The notes: a model not told the origin generated them from the letters alone. DNA of 64,000 nt from Mycobacteroides sp. LB1 (GCF_013449725.1 NZ_JACCFF010000006.1:287432-351431); one strand, 5' to 3'. Positions 9,397 through 18,667 are shown, numbered from the stretch's first letter. A program made the numbers and translations.

Positions 9397-10524
9397 CTAG
9401 AGATCCAGAATCAAACGTCCACCTTCGGCGCGTGAGACACAGATCAGCATGTCTCCGGCGGCGCGTTGCTGGTCGGTCAGGATGGTGTCGCGGTGATCGG
9501 GTACGCCGTCAAGCACGCGTACTTTGCAGGTACCGCAGAATCCCTGCCTGCATGAGTAGGCGGTACCGGGGCGGGTGGCCAGTATCGTTTCCAGGGCGCT
9601 GCGGTCGGCGGGGACGGAAATGACTGCGCCGCTGCGCTTCAGCTCGACGTCGAAGGGCACCCCATTTTCGATGGGTGGTGCGGCGAATCGCTCGAAATGC
9701 AGCTCTGCACCCGGGTATTCGGCGACCGCGTCCCGTACCACCTTGAGCATCGGTCCCGGTCCGCAGCAGTAGACCGCCAGGTTCGAGTGGAGCTCCGGGA
9801 TCAGGTCTTCGGCGGTGGGCAGCCCGAACTCGTCATCGGTGCGAATGGTGATGCGATCGCCGTAGCGAGCGAGCTCCTCGCGGAACGGAATCGACTCCTT
9901 GCTGCGGCCCACATAGGTCATCGTCCAGGGCAGCCATAGGTCGGAGGCGGTGGCCAGCATGGGCAGGATGGGAGTAATACCGATACCGCCCGCGATGAAA
10001 TGGAACTGGCGTTTGGCCGTATTAAGATGTCCGGAAGTGGCCAGCGGGAAGGCATTTCGTGGCCCGTTTATCTGCAGAGTGTCGCCGACTCGGACCTCGT
10101 CGTGCAGCTCGACGGAGCCGCCATTGCCGTCGGGGATGCGCCGTACCGCGATCCGGTAGTAGGAGCGATTGCGTGGGTCACCGCATAGCGAGTACTGGCG
10201 CAGCGCACCGGAGGGCAGGGTGACATCGAGATGTGCACCAGACCGCCAGCTGGGCAGCTCGCCGCCGTCCGGTGCAGTGAATACCAGGCTCACCACGTTG
10301 TCGTCGGCGGCCACCACCGATCGGCTGCGCACCACCAGGTGCAGCGTCCGGTCTATCAGCTCCGGCTCGGGAGGTTTGGGAGTAATCAGTGGCGCCAACC
10401 GCAACACGACCGGCATCGCCTTGTCCAGCGCCGTCAACACCGGCGGCGCCACGCGATCCATGAGCCGCATCAGGGTGTCCAGCCTGCCCGGGGCGTGCGG
10501 TGGCGACGGATGAGGTCTCGTCAT
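9397..10524 (-). CDS. Flavin and 2Fe-2S reductase (phthalate dioxygenase reductase type)
   Basis: Electron-transfer protein of 375 residues that would pass electrons from NAD(P)H through a flavin to an iron-sulfur centre. Domain order is N-terminal extension, ferredoxin-reductase FAD/FMN domain (RQYSLCGDP flavin motif), NAD-binding domain (AGGIGITPILPM and CCGPGPM), then a C-terminal plant-type 2Fe-2S ferredoxin domain with C-x4-C-x2-C (SCRQGFCGTC) and the distal cysteine in MLICVS. The ATG at 10524 overlaps the stop of the upstream metal-dependent hydrolase gene by 4 nt. The coupling suggests it is the redox partner of that protein, which looks like a di-iron enzyme. Confidence 0.87.
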   Translation of the reverse strand: MTRPHPSPPHAPGRLDTLMRLMDRVAPPVLTALDKAMPVVLRLAPLITPKPPEPELIDRTLHLVVRSRSVVAADDNVVSLVFTAPDGGELPSWRSGAHLDVTLPSGALRQYSLCGDPRNRSYYRIAVRRIPDGNGGSVELHDEVRVGDTLQINGPRNAFPLATSGHLNTAKRQFHFIAGGIGITPILPMLATASDLWLPWTMTYVGRSKESIPFREELARYGDRITIRTDDEFGLPTAEDLIPELHSNLAVYCCGPGPMLKVVRDAVAEYPGAELHFERFAAPPIENGVPFDVELKRSGAVISVPADRSALETILATRPGTAYSCRQGFCGTCKVRVLDGVPDHRDTILTDQQRAAGDMLICVSRAEGGRLILDL

Positions 10525-11456
10525 GCGGCGGTGGCGGCTTTGGCCGCCGGAGACTTCGCGAGATAGGCGACGGCCTGCGCTGTGTCGCCGATGGCTTCCG
10601 GGGTGAAATCGGGCCGCAGATAGGCCTTGAACGCCTTTCCGAGCAGAGCGAAACTCAGCGTCGCCTCTCGCTTCATGGCGAGTCTTAGTTCTCGTGCAAA
10701 CTGGCGTGCACCGAACTTGGGTAAAGACGGGTCCGCGCGGGCCAGCAGCCAGCCTCCGGTGACCAGTCCGCCGACAATAGGCACACAGCTGGCAAGGTAG
10801 TAGACCATCAGCCGAGTACGGCTGGCCCCGAAGTAACGGGCGAGATTCCAGGCGACGCTGCGGTGCTCGACCTCCTCGGCGCCGTGCCAGCGGAACATGT
10901 CGGTGATGACCGGGTCGGCCCCGAACTTCTCGAAGTCGAAGTTGAGTAGCCAATCGCCGGCGGTGGAGGTCAGATGTTCCAGACCGGCGATCATCGTCAC
11001 GCCCTGGACCATGACGCGGTACTGGAGTTTCGGCGGCAGCGAGTCCATGCGTTTCTGAAATTGTTCGAACAGCTGCTCGGAGTGCTTGATCCACACGCTC
11101 AGGTCGATGCCGTGCTGGGTGAAGTACTCACGCAGCGCGTGGTCGTGGGTGTCTGAGTGCATCTTCTCTTGGCCGATGAATCCGATGACGTCTTCCCGCA
11201 GGCGTTCGTCCTTGATGTACGGCAGGGCACGGCTGAACACGTCGACAAACATCTGCTCGCCGACCGGGAGCATCAGGTTCAACGCCGAGAGGGCGTAGGA
11301 GGCGATCGGTTCGCCCGGAACCCAGGTCAGGGGGGAGTGTGAAAAGTCGAACGTGACGTTGCGAGCGTGCAATGCGACGTGGCCTGCGTCGACGGGCGGA
11401 GCCACGTCGGGAGTCTCCATGGAGATCGCAGTGGCGGTCAGTGCCTGTTCCCTCAT
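10521..11456 (-). CDS. Putative metal-dependent hydrolase / ferritin-like di-iron protein (PF10118 type)
   Basis: First gene of the four-gene redox operon, 311 residues from the ATG at 11456. That ATG is preceded by a GGAG ribosome site at about 11465-11468, which is why it is preferred over the ATG six codons earlier. The sequence shows carboxylate/histidine pairs typical of a di-iron four-helix bundle: GQEKMHSDTHDH, AGLEHLT and GAEEVEHRS. This matches the family annotated as 'predicted metal-dependent hydrolase', whose members may be oxygenases. Being coupled to a 2Fe-2S reductase, it is more likely an oxygen-using di-iron enzyme than a hydrolase; this is inference. A hydrophobic stretch near residues 215-235 suggests membrane association. 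Confidence 0.75.
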   Translation of the reverse strand: MREQALTATAISMETPDVAPPVDAGHVALHARNVTFDFSHSPLTWVPGEPIASYALSALNLMLPVGEQMFVDVFSRALPYIKDERLREDVIGFIGQEKMHSDTHDHALREYFTQHGIDLSVWIKHSEQLFEQFQKRMDSLPPKLQYRVMVQGVTMIAGLEHLTSTAGDWLLNFDFEKFGADPVITDMFRWHGAEEVEHRSVAWNLARYFGASRTRLMVYYLASCVPIVGGLVTGGWLLARADPSLPKFGARQFARELRLAMKREATLSFALLGKAFKAYLRPDFTPEAIGDTAQAVAYLAKSPAAKAATAA

Positions 11457-11590
11457 CCTGTTTCTCCTGGTCAAGAGTCTTTATTCGTGCGGTTTGCTGA
11501 GCAGAACGGAGTCTATACGAATAGGCATACTGCTGGTATCGGATACATGAAGTATGACTAATGTGTAGGCGATGGGGAAGTAGTTAGGTG

Positions 11591-11611
11591 AACCTCCACA
11601 GAACCTCCACA
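11591..11611. promoter_or_regulatory. 11-bp-period direct repeat, candidate response-regulator box
   Basis: The 10-mer AACCTCCACA occurs twice, at 11591-11600 and 11602-11611, with a period of 11 bp. One helical turn is the spacing used by tandem OmpR/PhoB-family dimers. It lies about 45 nt before the start of the OmpR-type regulator gene and in the shared upstream region of the divergent oxidative operon, so autoregulation, control of the operon, or both are possible. Confidence 0.5.
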
Positions 11612-11654
11612 AAAGGCTCCAGCGATCGCCACAAGCGTCAAATAGGCTGTTCAT

Positions 11655-12338
11655 GTGCCCAGTCAGCGAAGAATCTTGGTTGTCGATGACGAGCCCACTA
11701 TCTGTGCGTCAATCTCCGCGCGGCTTCGCGCCGAGGGATATTCGGTAGACACCGAGGACAACGGCCTCGATGCGGTGCGGCATTGCCGCGAAAACCCGCC
11801 GGACCTGATGGTGCTGGACGTCATGTTGCCCGGGCTCGACGGGCTGGAGGTCTGCCGCCAGGTGCAGGCGCACGCGCCGATTCCCGTGCTGATGCTCACC
11901 GCGCGCGGCACCGAGACCGACATGCTGGTGGGCCTGGGGGTGGGTGCCGACGACTATCTGCCCAAGCCGTTCAGCATGCGGGTGCTGGTTGCCCGAGTCG
12001 CGGCGCTGCTGCGCCGCACCGAGCGAGCCGCGGCGCCGAGCACCGATATGCAGGTGGGCTACGTGCGGATCGACGTCTCCGAACGCCGGGTGTACCACCG
12101 AGACGATGAGGTGCATCTGACCCGTACCGAGTTCGATCTGCTGGCGTACCTAGCCGGCAATCCGAGGGTGGCGATCACCCGGGAGCGCCTGCTCGATCAG
12201 GTGTGGGGCTGGAGCGATGGGCTGCCGTCGGGCCAGCGCACCGTGGACAGCCACATCAAGGCGCTGCGTCGCAAGCTCGGTCAAGAGCTGATTCGCACCG
12301 TGCACGGGATCGGGTATGCACTGGAGGTGCCGCGATGA
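11655..12338 (+). CDS. OmpR/PhoB-family response regulator
   Basis: DNA-binding response regulator, 227 residues, GTG start. The N-terminal receiver domain (residues about 6-118) has the acidic pair in VVDDEP, phosphoacceptor aspartate in MVLDVMLPG, the switch threonine in MLTARG and the lysine in DDYLPKPF. The C-terminal winged helix (about 130-225) ends in the usual RTVHGIGYALE block. The stop overlaps the start of the histidine kinase gene (ATGA), so this is the cognate pair. I cannot assign it to one of the named mycobacterial systems. Confidence 0.93.
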   Translation: MPSQRRILVVDDEPTICASISARLRAEGYSVDTEDNGLDAVRHCRENPPDLMVLDVMLPGLDGLEVCRQVQAHAPIPVLMLTARGTETDMLVGLGVGADDYLPKPFSMRVLVARVAALLRRTERAAAPSTDMQVGYVRIDVSERRVYHRDDEVHLTRTEFDLLAYLAGNPRVAITRERLLDQVWGWSDGLPSGQRTVDSHIKALRRKLGQELIRTVHGIGYALEVPR

Positions 12339-13357
12339 GTCAACTGCTGGAACTTCTACCGCGCCCGCTGGATCCGTTGCGCTCCTTCAAGTTCAAGACC
12401 GCGGTGCTGGTGGGGGTGGCGCTGCTGATTGCCACGTGCCTTCTCTGGATCACCGCAGAGTGGAAGCTGCGGTACGCGCTCACGCTCGCGCTGTTTGTGT
12501 CATTTGGGGTGACATGGTTTCTGGCGCACGGGATGACCTCTCCGCTGCGCGATATGACGGCAGCGGCTCGGTCGATGGCGCAAGGCGACTACTCGCGCCG
12601 GATTCGTTCGACCTCCCGCGATGAAGTAGGCCAGCTGGCAACGGCTTTCAATCACATGGCGGCCGAGCTGCAGTCCGCGGAGCGATATCGGCGTGAGCTG
12701 GTCGGGAATGTCTCGCATGAGCTGCGTACGCCGATCACGGCGCTGCAGGCGGTGCTGGAGAACATCGTCGACGGGGTGGCCGAGCCGGACCCTGCGACGC
12801 TGAAAACCGCACTGGCGCAGACCGAGCGGCTGGGCCGGCTGGTCGATGATCTGCTGGATCTGTCGAAGCTGGAAAACGGATCGGTTCCGGTGCAACGCAG
12901 ATCGTTCGCGGTGCGTGAGTTCGTGGACGACGCAGTCGCGGAGGTGAAGACGATTGGGCGCCCGGTGCGCTATCACGTGACCGTCGAGCCATTCGATCTG
13001 GAAGCGGTCGCCGACACCGCCCGGCTGCACCAAGTGGTGGCCAACCTGCTGGACAACGCCTCGCGGCACAGCCCGCCCGGGGGACAGGTGTCGGTGTTCG
13101 CCCGCGCCGAGGACGGCGCGCTGTTACTCGAGGTCGCCGACACCGGGCCCGGCATCGCCGCGCACGAAAGATCAAGAGTGTTCGAGCGATTCACCCACGG
13201 GGGATCGCGCGACGGCGGCACCGGTTTGGGGCTAGCCATCGCGCGATGGGCCGTCGATCTACACGGCGGCCGTATCGAAATCGTGGACGCACCCGGCTGC
13301 CGGGTGCGAGTCACATTGCCGCAGTTTGATTCAGATTCACAGGAGGGGAATTCATGA
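12335..13357 (+). CDS. Sensor histidine kinase
   Basis: Membrane histidine kinase of 340 residues. Two hydrophobic segments near residues 28-65 are separated by only a few residues, so there is almost no extracytoplasmic sensor loop. A HAMP domain follows, then the HisKA box VSHELRTPI with the phosphorylated histidine, and the ATPase N box NLLDNASRHS, G1 box DTGPGIA and G2 box GGTGLGLAI. With so short a periplasmic part, the signal is probably sensed in the membrane or through the polytopic protein encoded next. It overlaps both neighbours by 4 nt (ATGA at each end). Confidence 0.93.
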   Translation: MSQLLELLPRPLDPLRSFKFKTAVLVGVALLIATCLLWITAEWKLRYALTLALFVSFGVTWFLAHGMTSPLRDMTAAARSMAQGDYSRRIRSTSRDEVGQLATAFNHMAAELQSAERYRRELVGNVSHELRTPITALQAVLENIVDGVAEPDPATLKTALAQTERLGRLVDDLLDLSKLENGSVPVQRRSFAVREFVDDAVAEVKTIGRPVRYHVTVEPFDLEAVADTARLHQVVANLLDNASRHSPPGGQVSVFARAEDGALLLEVADTGPGIAAHERSRVFERFTHGGSRDGGTGLGLAIARWAVDLHGGRIEIVDAPGCRVRVTLPQFDSDSQEGNS

Positions 13358-14913
13358 CAACTGGTTCGATAGTGTCGCCGCCGCCGTATACGACTCCGGG
13401 GGCACCAGTTCCGGCTGGGCCTGCAGGGCCGCCCGTGCCGCGCCCGCCGGTGCCGATCTTCGGGCCGCCGTCGCGGTTCCTGACGGCCTGGCCGCGGGAC
13501 ATCCGCTCCAAGATGACCCAGGGCGCACTGCTCAGCGGTACGGGCGCGGGTTTAGTGGCGGCGTTGTGCTGGCGGTCCTCGCTTCCGGGCTTGGGCTGGA
13601 CGCTGACGGCGTTCACGGTGGCTCTGGCGGCCCTCGCGTCGCAGAGGGTGCAGTGGACGGCCACGCGCATCGGTGCACTGCTGCTGGCGCTGTGCCTGGC
13701 GGTGGTGCCAACCGTGCGTGATGCGGGATGGCTTGTCGCGCTGTGTGTCCTGACGTCGGGGGCGTTGTTCGTGTACGCACTGGCTCCCGCGCGGACCTGG
13801 ACGGGACTGATCTACGGGCAGTTCGTGATGCTGAGGGCGCCGTTTCGGGTGGCGGGCTGGATGCGCCGGGGGACCCGCACGATGTCGCGCGGACGCAAGA
13901 TCAGCCCGGACCGGGCGGCGATCGTCGTGTTGGTGACGCTCGGCCTGGTGGCGGCGTTTGGCGCACTGCTGGCCGACGCCGATGCGCGGTTCAGCGTATT
14001 GATCAGCGGGGTCCTGCCGTTCGTGTCGTTCGGGGATGTGGTCGGGCGGGTTGTCGTCGGTGTGTTGGTCGGCGGGTTCGCGTTGGGCGCCATTTACGTG
14101 TTGGCCCAGCCTCCGAGCTTTGACCGGTTGGCACCGACCGAGCCCAAGAAGCTGCCGCGCTGGGAGTGGAGCCTGCCGCTGGCCGCGCTGAACCTGCTGT
14201 TCATCGCGTTTGTGGGCGTGCAGATCTCGGTGTTGTTTGGGGGAGATGAGCATGTGCAGGTCACTGAGGGGTTGACCTACGCGGAGTATGCGCGGCAGGG
14301 CTTTTGGCAGCTGCTGTTTGTCACCATCCTGGTGATGGGCGTGATCGCGGTGGCGATCCGGGTGGCGGGGCGTGACGATGCCCGCGACCGACTCTACCTG
14401 CGGGTGCTGATCGGCGGGCTGTGTATCACCACGCTGGTGATCGTGGCCTCGGCCATTCACCGGATGTCGTTGTACGAGAACGCGTACGGGTACAGCGTGG
14501 AGCGGTTGTTGGTGCGCTGGATCGAACTGGGCATGGGTCTTGTACTGGTGCTGATCCTGGTGGCGGGAATCCGGATGAGTGCCCGGTGGCTGCCCACCGC
14601 GGTGGTGGCGGTCGGTGCGTTCGGGATGCTGGGGCTGGCGATCTTCAACCCGGAAAGCTATGTGGCGCAGCGCAACGTTCAGTTCTTTGAGCAGACCGGC
14701 AAGATCGATCAGTGGTACATGGGGAGCCTATCCTCGGATGCTTTCGAGGCGACGAAGTCGCTGCCCGAGGAGGTGCGGGAATGCGTGCAGGGACGGATGG
14801 CGGAGCAACAGCGGGCGACGGCGCCCTGGTACGAGTACAACGTGAGCCGGGAGAAGGTCCGGGCCGCTGAGGTGAAGCCGACCTCGTGCAACGTGGATCG
14901 CGACGGTAGGTGA
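13354..14913 (+). CDS. Polytopic membrane protein, DUF4153/DUF4173-like
   Basis: Integral membrane protein of 519 residues with a Pro-rich cytoplasmic N-terminus (residues 8-45) and about 11-12 hydrophobic helices, then a soluble C-terminal tail rich in charged residues. The segment GLTYAEYARQGFWQLLFV near residues 310-327 is characteristic of the DUF4173 group, a family with no settled function. Its ATGA overlap with the kinase gene makes it the third gene of the two-component operon. A role as signal input or as the regulated output of the kinase is inferred from that coupling only. Confidence 0.78.
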   Translation: MTTGSIVSPPPYTTPGAPVPAGPAGPPVPRPPVPIFGPPSRFLTAWPRDIRSKMTQGALLSGTGAGLVAALCWRSSLPGLGWTLTAFTVALAALASQRVQWTATRIGALLLALCLAVVPTVRDAGWLVALCVLTSGALFVYALAPARTWTGLIYGQFVMLRAPFRVAGWMRRGTRTMSRGRKISPDRAAIVVLVTLGLVAAFGALLADADARFSVLISGVLPFVSFGDVVGRVVVGVLVGGFALGAIYVLAQPPSFDRLAPTEPKKLPRWEWSLPLAALNLLFIAFVGVQISVLFGGDEHVQVTEGLTYAEYARQGFWQLLFVTILVMGVIAVAIRVAGRDDARDRLYLRVLIGGLCITTLVIVASAIHRMSLYENAYGYSVERLLVRWIELGMGLVLVLILVAGIRMSARWLPTAVVAVGAFGMLGLAIFNPESYVAQRNVQFFEQTGKIDQWYMGSLSSDAFEATKSLPEEVRECVQGRMAEQQRATAPWYEYNVSREKVRAAEVKPTSCNVDRDGR

Positions 14914-14963
14914 CCTGGCTTCCAGGGCCTTGGCGGCAGATCGGCTAGAGTTCAGTGCTGCTA

Positions 14964-15037
14964 GGGGCGGTAGCTCAGTTGGTTAGAGCCGTGGACTCAT
15001 AATCCATTGGTCGCGGGTTCGAGCCCCGCCCGCCCTA
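14964..15037 (+). tRNA. tRNA with CAU anticodon (tRNA-Met, or tRNA-Ile2)
   Basis: A full cloverleaf folds by eye. The acceptor stem is 14964-14970 with 15030-15036 (seven pairs, the first a G-U wobble). The D arm is GCTC/GAGC, the anticodon stem GTGGA/TCCAT around the loop CTCATAA with anticodon CAT at 14998-15000, and the T arm GCGGG-TTCGAGC-CCCGC. Discriminator base is A at 15037 and no CCA is encoded. CAU can read AUG or, if modified by TilS, AUA; elongator Met is the default call but Ile2 cannot be excluded. It marks the left edge of the accessory island. Confidence 0.92.
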
Positions 15038-15578
15038 CTTCTGAATGGTTGGCCGGGGTTGATGTTCTGCACTGGGGTGCAGGTGGCCTGAGAACACACA
15101 TCCGACGCAATGGCTTTAAGTCCTGGGGTCCGATTATGAGTGCTCCCGGTCGTCGTTTTGTTGTGGCGTCAGCGGGCTCCTTAATTCGGTGGGCGCAAAG
15201 CGGTGACTTGGCCTCTAACCTAGCTATCGAGAATAGATGCGACGGCGAAGCGATGCGCTGGCCTTATGCACACCGATCGGTACTTCGATCTGCCTCTGCT
15301 GCTTTTGCGTTCTAGCCGGCCTTCACAGTGGTGTCCTAACTTGGGTCGGAGGTTTCGCGCGATCTGCGGGCAGCGAGTGTTGATTGCGCAGTGTTGCAGT
15401 GACGTGAGTCGGCAAGCTGTGCTTGGCTGCTGCGTCTTGATGAAAGCCAGGTTGTATCGGCTTGCGGGGACTGATTCGTGCAATCTGATCGATCAGCTAC
15501 CAATTGAGCCTAAAGTGGTGACCTCGTGGCGTGCGTCGTTAGGACGTACCAGCATCCGCTTGACTAGATGGAGGTGCG
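15038..15578. other. Gene-free stretch at left edge of island
   Basis: 541 bases between the tRNA and the 801-codon gene. No convincing reading frame, integrase fragment or duplicated tRNA 3' end was seen. Base composition is clearly less GC-rich than the genes before the tRNA, in line with acquired DNA. The only functional sequence recognised is the GGAGG ribosome site just upstream of 15579. Confidence 0.5.
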
Positions 15579-17984
15579 ATGGCGGGCCGAACGGTCGATC
15601 AGCTCAAAGTTGACTACCCGGATGTAGATTGGCGGGAAAAATTCATAGAGTTCTGTGGACTGATGGAGGCTCTCGCAGACTGCATCATTTCTGACAACTA
15701 TGTTGTCTCGGATGAGTTAAACGCGGCTATAAAGTTGAGCGAGGCCGGCAACAAGCTAATGGGCCGACTGCTTCGGCAAAAAGTAAATGCGAAGGACGCG
15801 CGCCTCATGTGCGCGCTAACTCTGGGGCATGATGAAATTTTCGTTGATATCGATGCGACCGACATCATCAAGCTCTCTGAGGCTATCGACGCGGGGATTA
15901 AGAAGGGTGCAATCAGATTCCCATTTATCTATGGCCGTGAATTCTATGATACCTATGCAGAAATGTTCGATGACGAGCGGGAATTCCTGTCCAACGAAGA
16001 GACTCTTCGACTTTTAGAGAAGCTGCCTAGCGGTGTCTTCCAATATGGAGTTTTTACGATTGGTCCCTACGGAGTATGCCAAAGCTCTGAGCCCCGGAAG
16101 ATATCGGCAAGTCGACGCGTACCCGGTTACCACTGCTCGGTTCCTGCGTGCCTTGCGATCCATCCAGTTTCGTTACAAACGGGAAGCAACGCGTCAATAA
16201 ATCGCGATCGTGTGAAGTTGGAAGACGCCCTCCAAAATATGCCTGCAGACGCTAGCGACTGGTGGCAATACGCTGCAGAGCTCAGCGGTGGAGCAAGCAC
16301 TCGCTACGGCGACCAGCAGATTGCGGTATTGCTGCCACTAGTCGGCGATACGTTGTCGGATGGCGAGTTGCGGAGCCTGGTATCCAATCTGTTTGACAAC
16401 ACTAAGGGTCAGCTTCGTGAGGCCGTCTCGCCATTTCTGAACGTTGGCGACGCCAGATCATGTGTCGAGGCTCTCGGTAGGGCCGAGTTGCTTCAAATAG
16501 TTCTACTTGCAAGAGAAGAACCGATTGCTTGTGCTCTCGATCGGTTGGTTCGTGCGGGAGATATTAAGGTGCCGCGGGGTGATGTGCGCAGACCCGTCGT
16601 CAACCGCAACGTCCGTTCAGGCGCGTTCCGCCTGCATGCCGAGCTGGGGCATTACGGAGTCCGCTTCGTCTCGGATGATCCTGGTCTTGCACTGCTGCGA
16701 GAACGTCGACTCCTCAACAAGCTCTATGTGCGCGAACCGGGTACCGACGTTCAAGAGCTCGAGTGGCAGTTGCGGGGGATCGATATCGAGGATCTTGATG
16801 AAAAGTTAGAGCATTTTTACCAAACTAAGGCTCCTACGGAAGCGCTCAGACGCCTTGTCTTGGCACGCAAATCTAATGCAGTCACCGCCTGCCATGAAGT
16901 CGGGGTTGATCACGATGAAGGATTAACGGATACGGCCCTTATCGAGACGCTGCTCTGGAAACTCGGTTTTCCTATCGAGTCGGACGAGGATCCGCATAAG
17001 TCATTTTGGGAGCGGCACGAACGTCTCTGGGCGCTTACACAGTCGCTGACGGTGGCAAGCAGTTCGGAGCGTTTTCAAGAAACCGCAATGCCCTATTTCA
17101 CGATACTTGAGGGTCTTCTGCTCGATTCTCTCGCGTTTACATCATGGGCCTTGCTTGTAGATCACACCAGAACGGACATGCCGTTCACTTACGATAACTC
17201 GGATGACCGTGAGGCGGGTCTGGCTCTACTGCAAAGTGCTTGGGTTATAGAATCCGCTGGCGGTACTTACGATATCGACTACACCGGTTCGCGCGTCGAT
17301 CTTCGAGCTCTCATGGACGGCTTTCGGGTGCTCGCTAAGCATCTCGACCGCTGCCGCGTTACACCAGAACTTTACGAGCGTCCGGCCGCGGAGATTCCGG
17401 AGTTTGATGGTAAGACCGAACTTAAGCGTTACCTTTTGCGTTCAACTTTGCCGTTTCTTGACCTCTCCAGACCCAGTCAAGATCGCATCATAGAGAGTTT
17501 AGAGCAAATTTCGCAATCGATGGCCAAAGCTGAAGTCAACCAAGTCCGTAACGACTACATGCATTATCGTCGAATTGCGCCTAATGTCACCCGTATTGAG
17601 AATGCCCTTGAGGCGACCCGGCAAAGCGTTAGTAAGATCGAAAACATGGGCTTCTGTCGTCTTATGTTCTCCCCAGCAGCCGTGGTCCAAGATCGGTGGG
17701 GTCAACGAATCCATGAATTCATCGGACCTCGAAGCTACGAGCATTTCTTTGCGAGGCCTACAACACTTGATTGGATGGGCCTGCCGCGACTAGTGGAGGC
17801 CCAGTATCTTCTTCGCGCAGCAAGTTTTGGCGATCCAAACGAAGTTCTGAGGTTCACGCCCAGGTACCCAAGCGAGTTCTCGGAGATCTGGCAAGGGTTT
17901 CCCAACCGACGACGTCGAGGGCCCGGCTCCTTGGCGGCCGAGGATGCGCCTGCACATAAGTCTGACGTCCAGGCCTCGAGGTGA
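15579..17984 (+). CDS. Large accessory protein with C-terminal HEPN-type R-N-x3-H motif
   Basis: 801-residue protein with no family I can name. The ATG at 15579 follows a GGAGG site by four bases. A cysteine/histidine group (C167, H185, C186, C191, H195) in GPYGVC and YHCSVPACLAIH could bind zinc. The rest is largely helical and charged. Near the C-terminus, RNDYMH at residues 657-662 fits the HEPN ribonuclease motif R[N/D/H]x3-4H, inside a helix-rich region of about 120 residues. Base composition and codon use are much more AT-rich than in flanking core genes, which indicates horizontal transfer. It sits alone on the plus strand behind a tRNA, convergent with a second HEPN-motif gene. A role as a toxin or abortive-infection effector is inferred from motif and context, not shown. 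Confidence 0.6.
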   Translation: MAGRTVDQLKVDYPDVDWREKFIEFCGLMEALADCIISDNYVVSDELNAAIKLSEAGNKLMGRLLRQKVNAKDARLMCALTLGHDEIFVDIDATDIIKLSEAIDAGIKKGAIRFPFIYGREFYDTYAEMFDDEREFLSNEETLRLLEKLPSGVFQYGVFTIGPYGVCQSSEPRKISASRRVPGYHCSVPACLAIHPVSLQTGSNASINRDRVKLEDALQNMPADASDWWQYAAELSGGASTRYGDQQIAVLLPLVGDTLSDGELRSLVSNLFDNTKGQLREAVSPFLNVGDARSCVEALGRAELLQIVLLAREEPIACALDRLVRAGDIKVPRGDVRRPVVNRNVRSGAFRLHAELGHYGVRFVSDDPGLALLRERRLLNKLYVREPGTDVQELEWQLRGIDIEDLDEKLEHFYQTKAPTEALRRLVLARKSNAVTACHEVGVDHDEGLTDTALIETLLWKLGFPIESDEDPHKSFWERHERLWALTQSLTVASSSERFQETAMPYFTILEGLLLDSLAFTSWALLVDHTRTDMPFTYDNSDDREAGLALLQSAWVIESAGGTYDIDYTGSRVDLRALMDGFRVLAKHLDRCRVTPELYERPAAEIPEFDGKTELKRYLLRSTLPFLDLSRPSQDRIIESLEQISQSMAKAEVNQVRNDYMHYRRIAPNVTRIENALEATRQSVSKIENMGFCRLMFSPAAVVQDRWGQRIHEFIGPRSYEHFFARPTTLDWMGLPRLVEAQYLLRAASFGDPNEVLRFTPRYPSEFSEIWQGFPNRRRRGPGSLAAEDAPAHKSDVQASR

Positions 17985-18667
17985 ATTTGTCTTGAATCGA
18001 TAGAACGTGAGCCGCTAGGTGCATCGGTGGTTCCGCCAGATACAAGTCGTCCATCGCAGGTGACCCACTGAAGCTGCCTCGCCCGGCGCGTTGGGCGAGC
18101 TGGCGTTGGTCTGCTCGCCATAGGCCCAACACTTCCCGAGCCAGCATCTGATCGGCTGCACAAATGGCCGCAAGCACCGAGGCCGCGAGTTGTCTGGAAG
18201 AGCGTCACGGATGGCAGGGTTGGGGCCGACGCTTAGTACAGAGGGACCTGCGATGGCCAGCTATGGTGCGCAACCCATTCGAACCGACAGTCCGATAGTT
18301 CCCGACCGTGCCATAGTGGGGTGTTATCGGTGAACCGGCATCTGACGCTGGCGGATCGGCTCGACCTAACGCAAGATAGCCGGCGCCCACCCGTTTCGCA
18401 GGTCTGTTAGCGGTGGCGAACACATATCCGAAACCAGTTGGATAGCAGCGGTTATCCACGACATCGTGCTAACGAATCGAATCGTCGCAAGTGCTACGCG
18501 ATGAGCGTGGTGGTAGTTCAGAGCAGTCAGGCGATACGCCAGCTCCGGTAAAGCTGGTCTGCGTGATCTGTGTGACCGGCCCCAGCGATGCGATAGGACG
18601 GGAGCATCGAACACCTGCGCCATGCTGTGCGGCGTTGTGTGGCGATAACAGGCAAGGAAACCTGTGT
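17985..18667. other. Gene-free stretch between two convergent island genes
   Basis: 683 bases between the ends of two convergent genes. Several short open frames exist on both strands but none has a plausible ribosome site together with a recognisable protein. No transposase, terminal inverted repeat or tRNA was recognised. It may be decayed coding sequence. Confidence 0.45.

Noticed and set aside
13552..14460. 302-codon minus-strand frame inside the DUF4173-like gene
   Set aside because: His/Gln/Arg-rich shadow of a hydrophobic protein gene; no ribosome site.
14914..14926. CCTGG-CTT-CCAGG hairpin after the DUF4173-like gene as a terminator
   Set aside because: Only five pairs and no following T tract; too weak to call.
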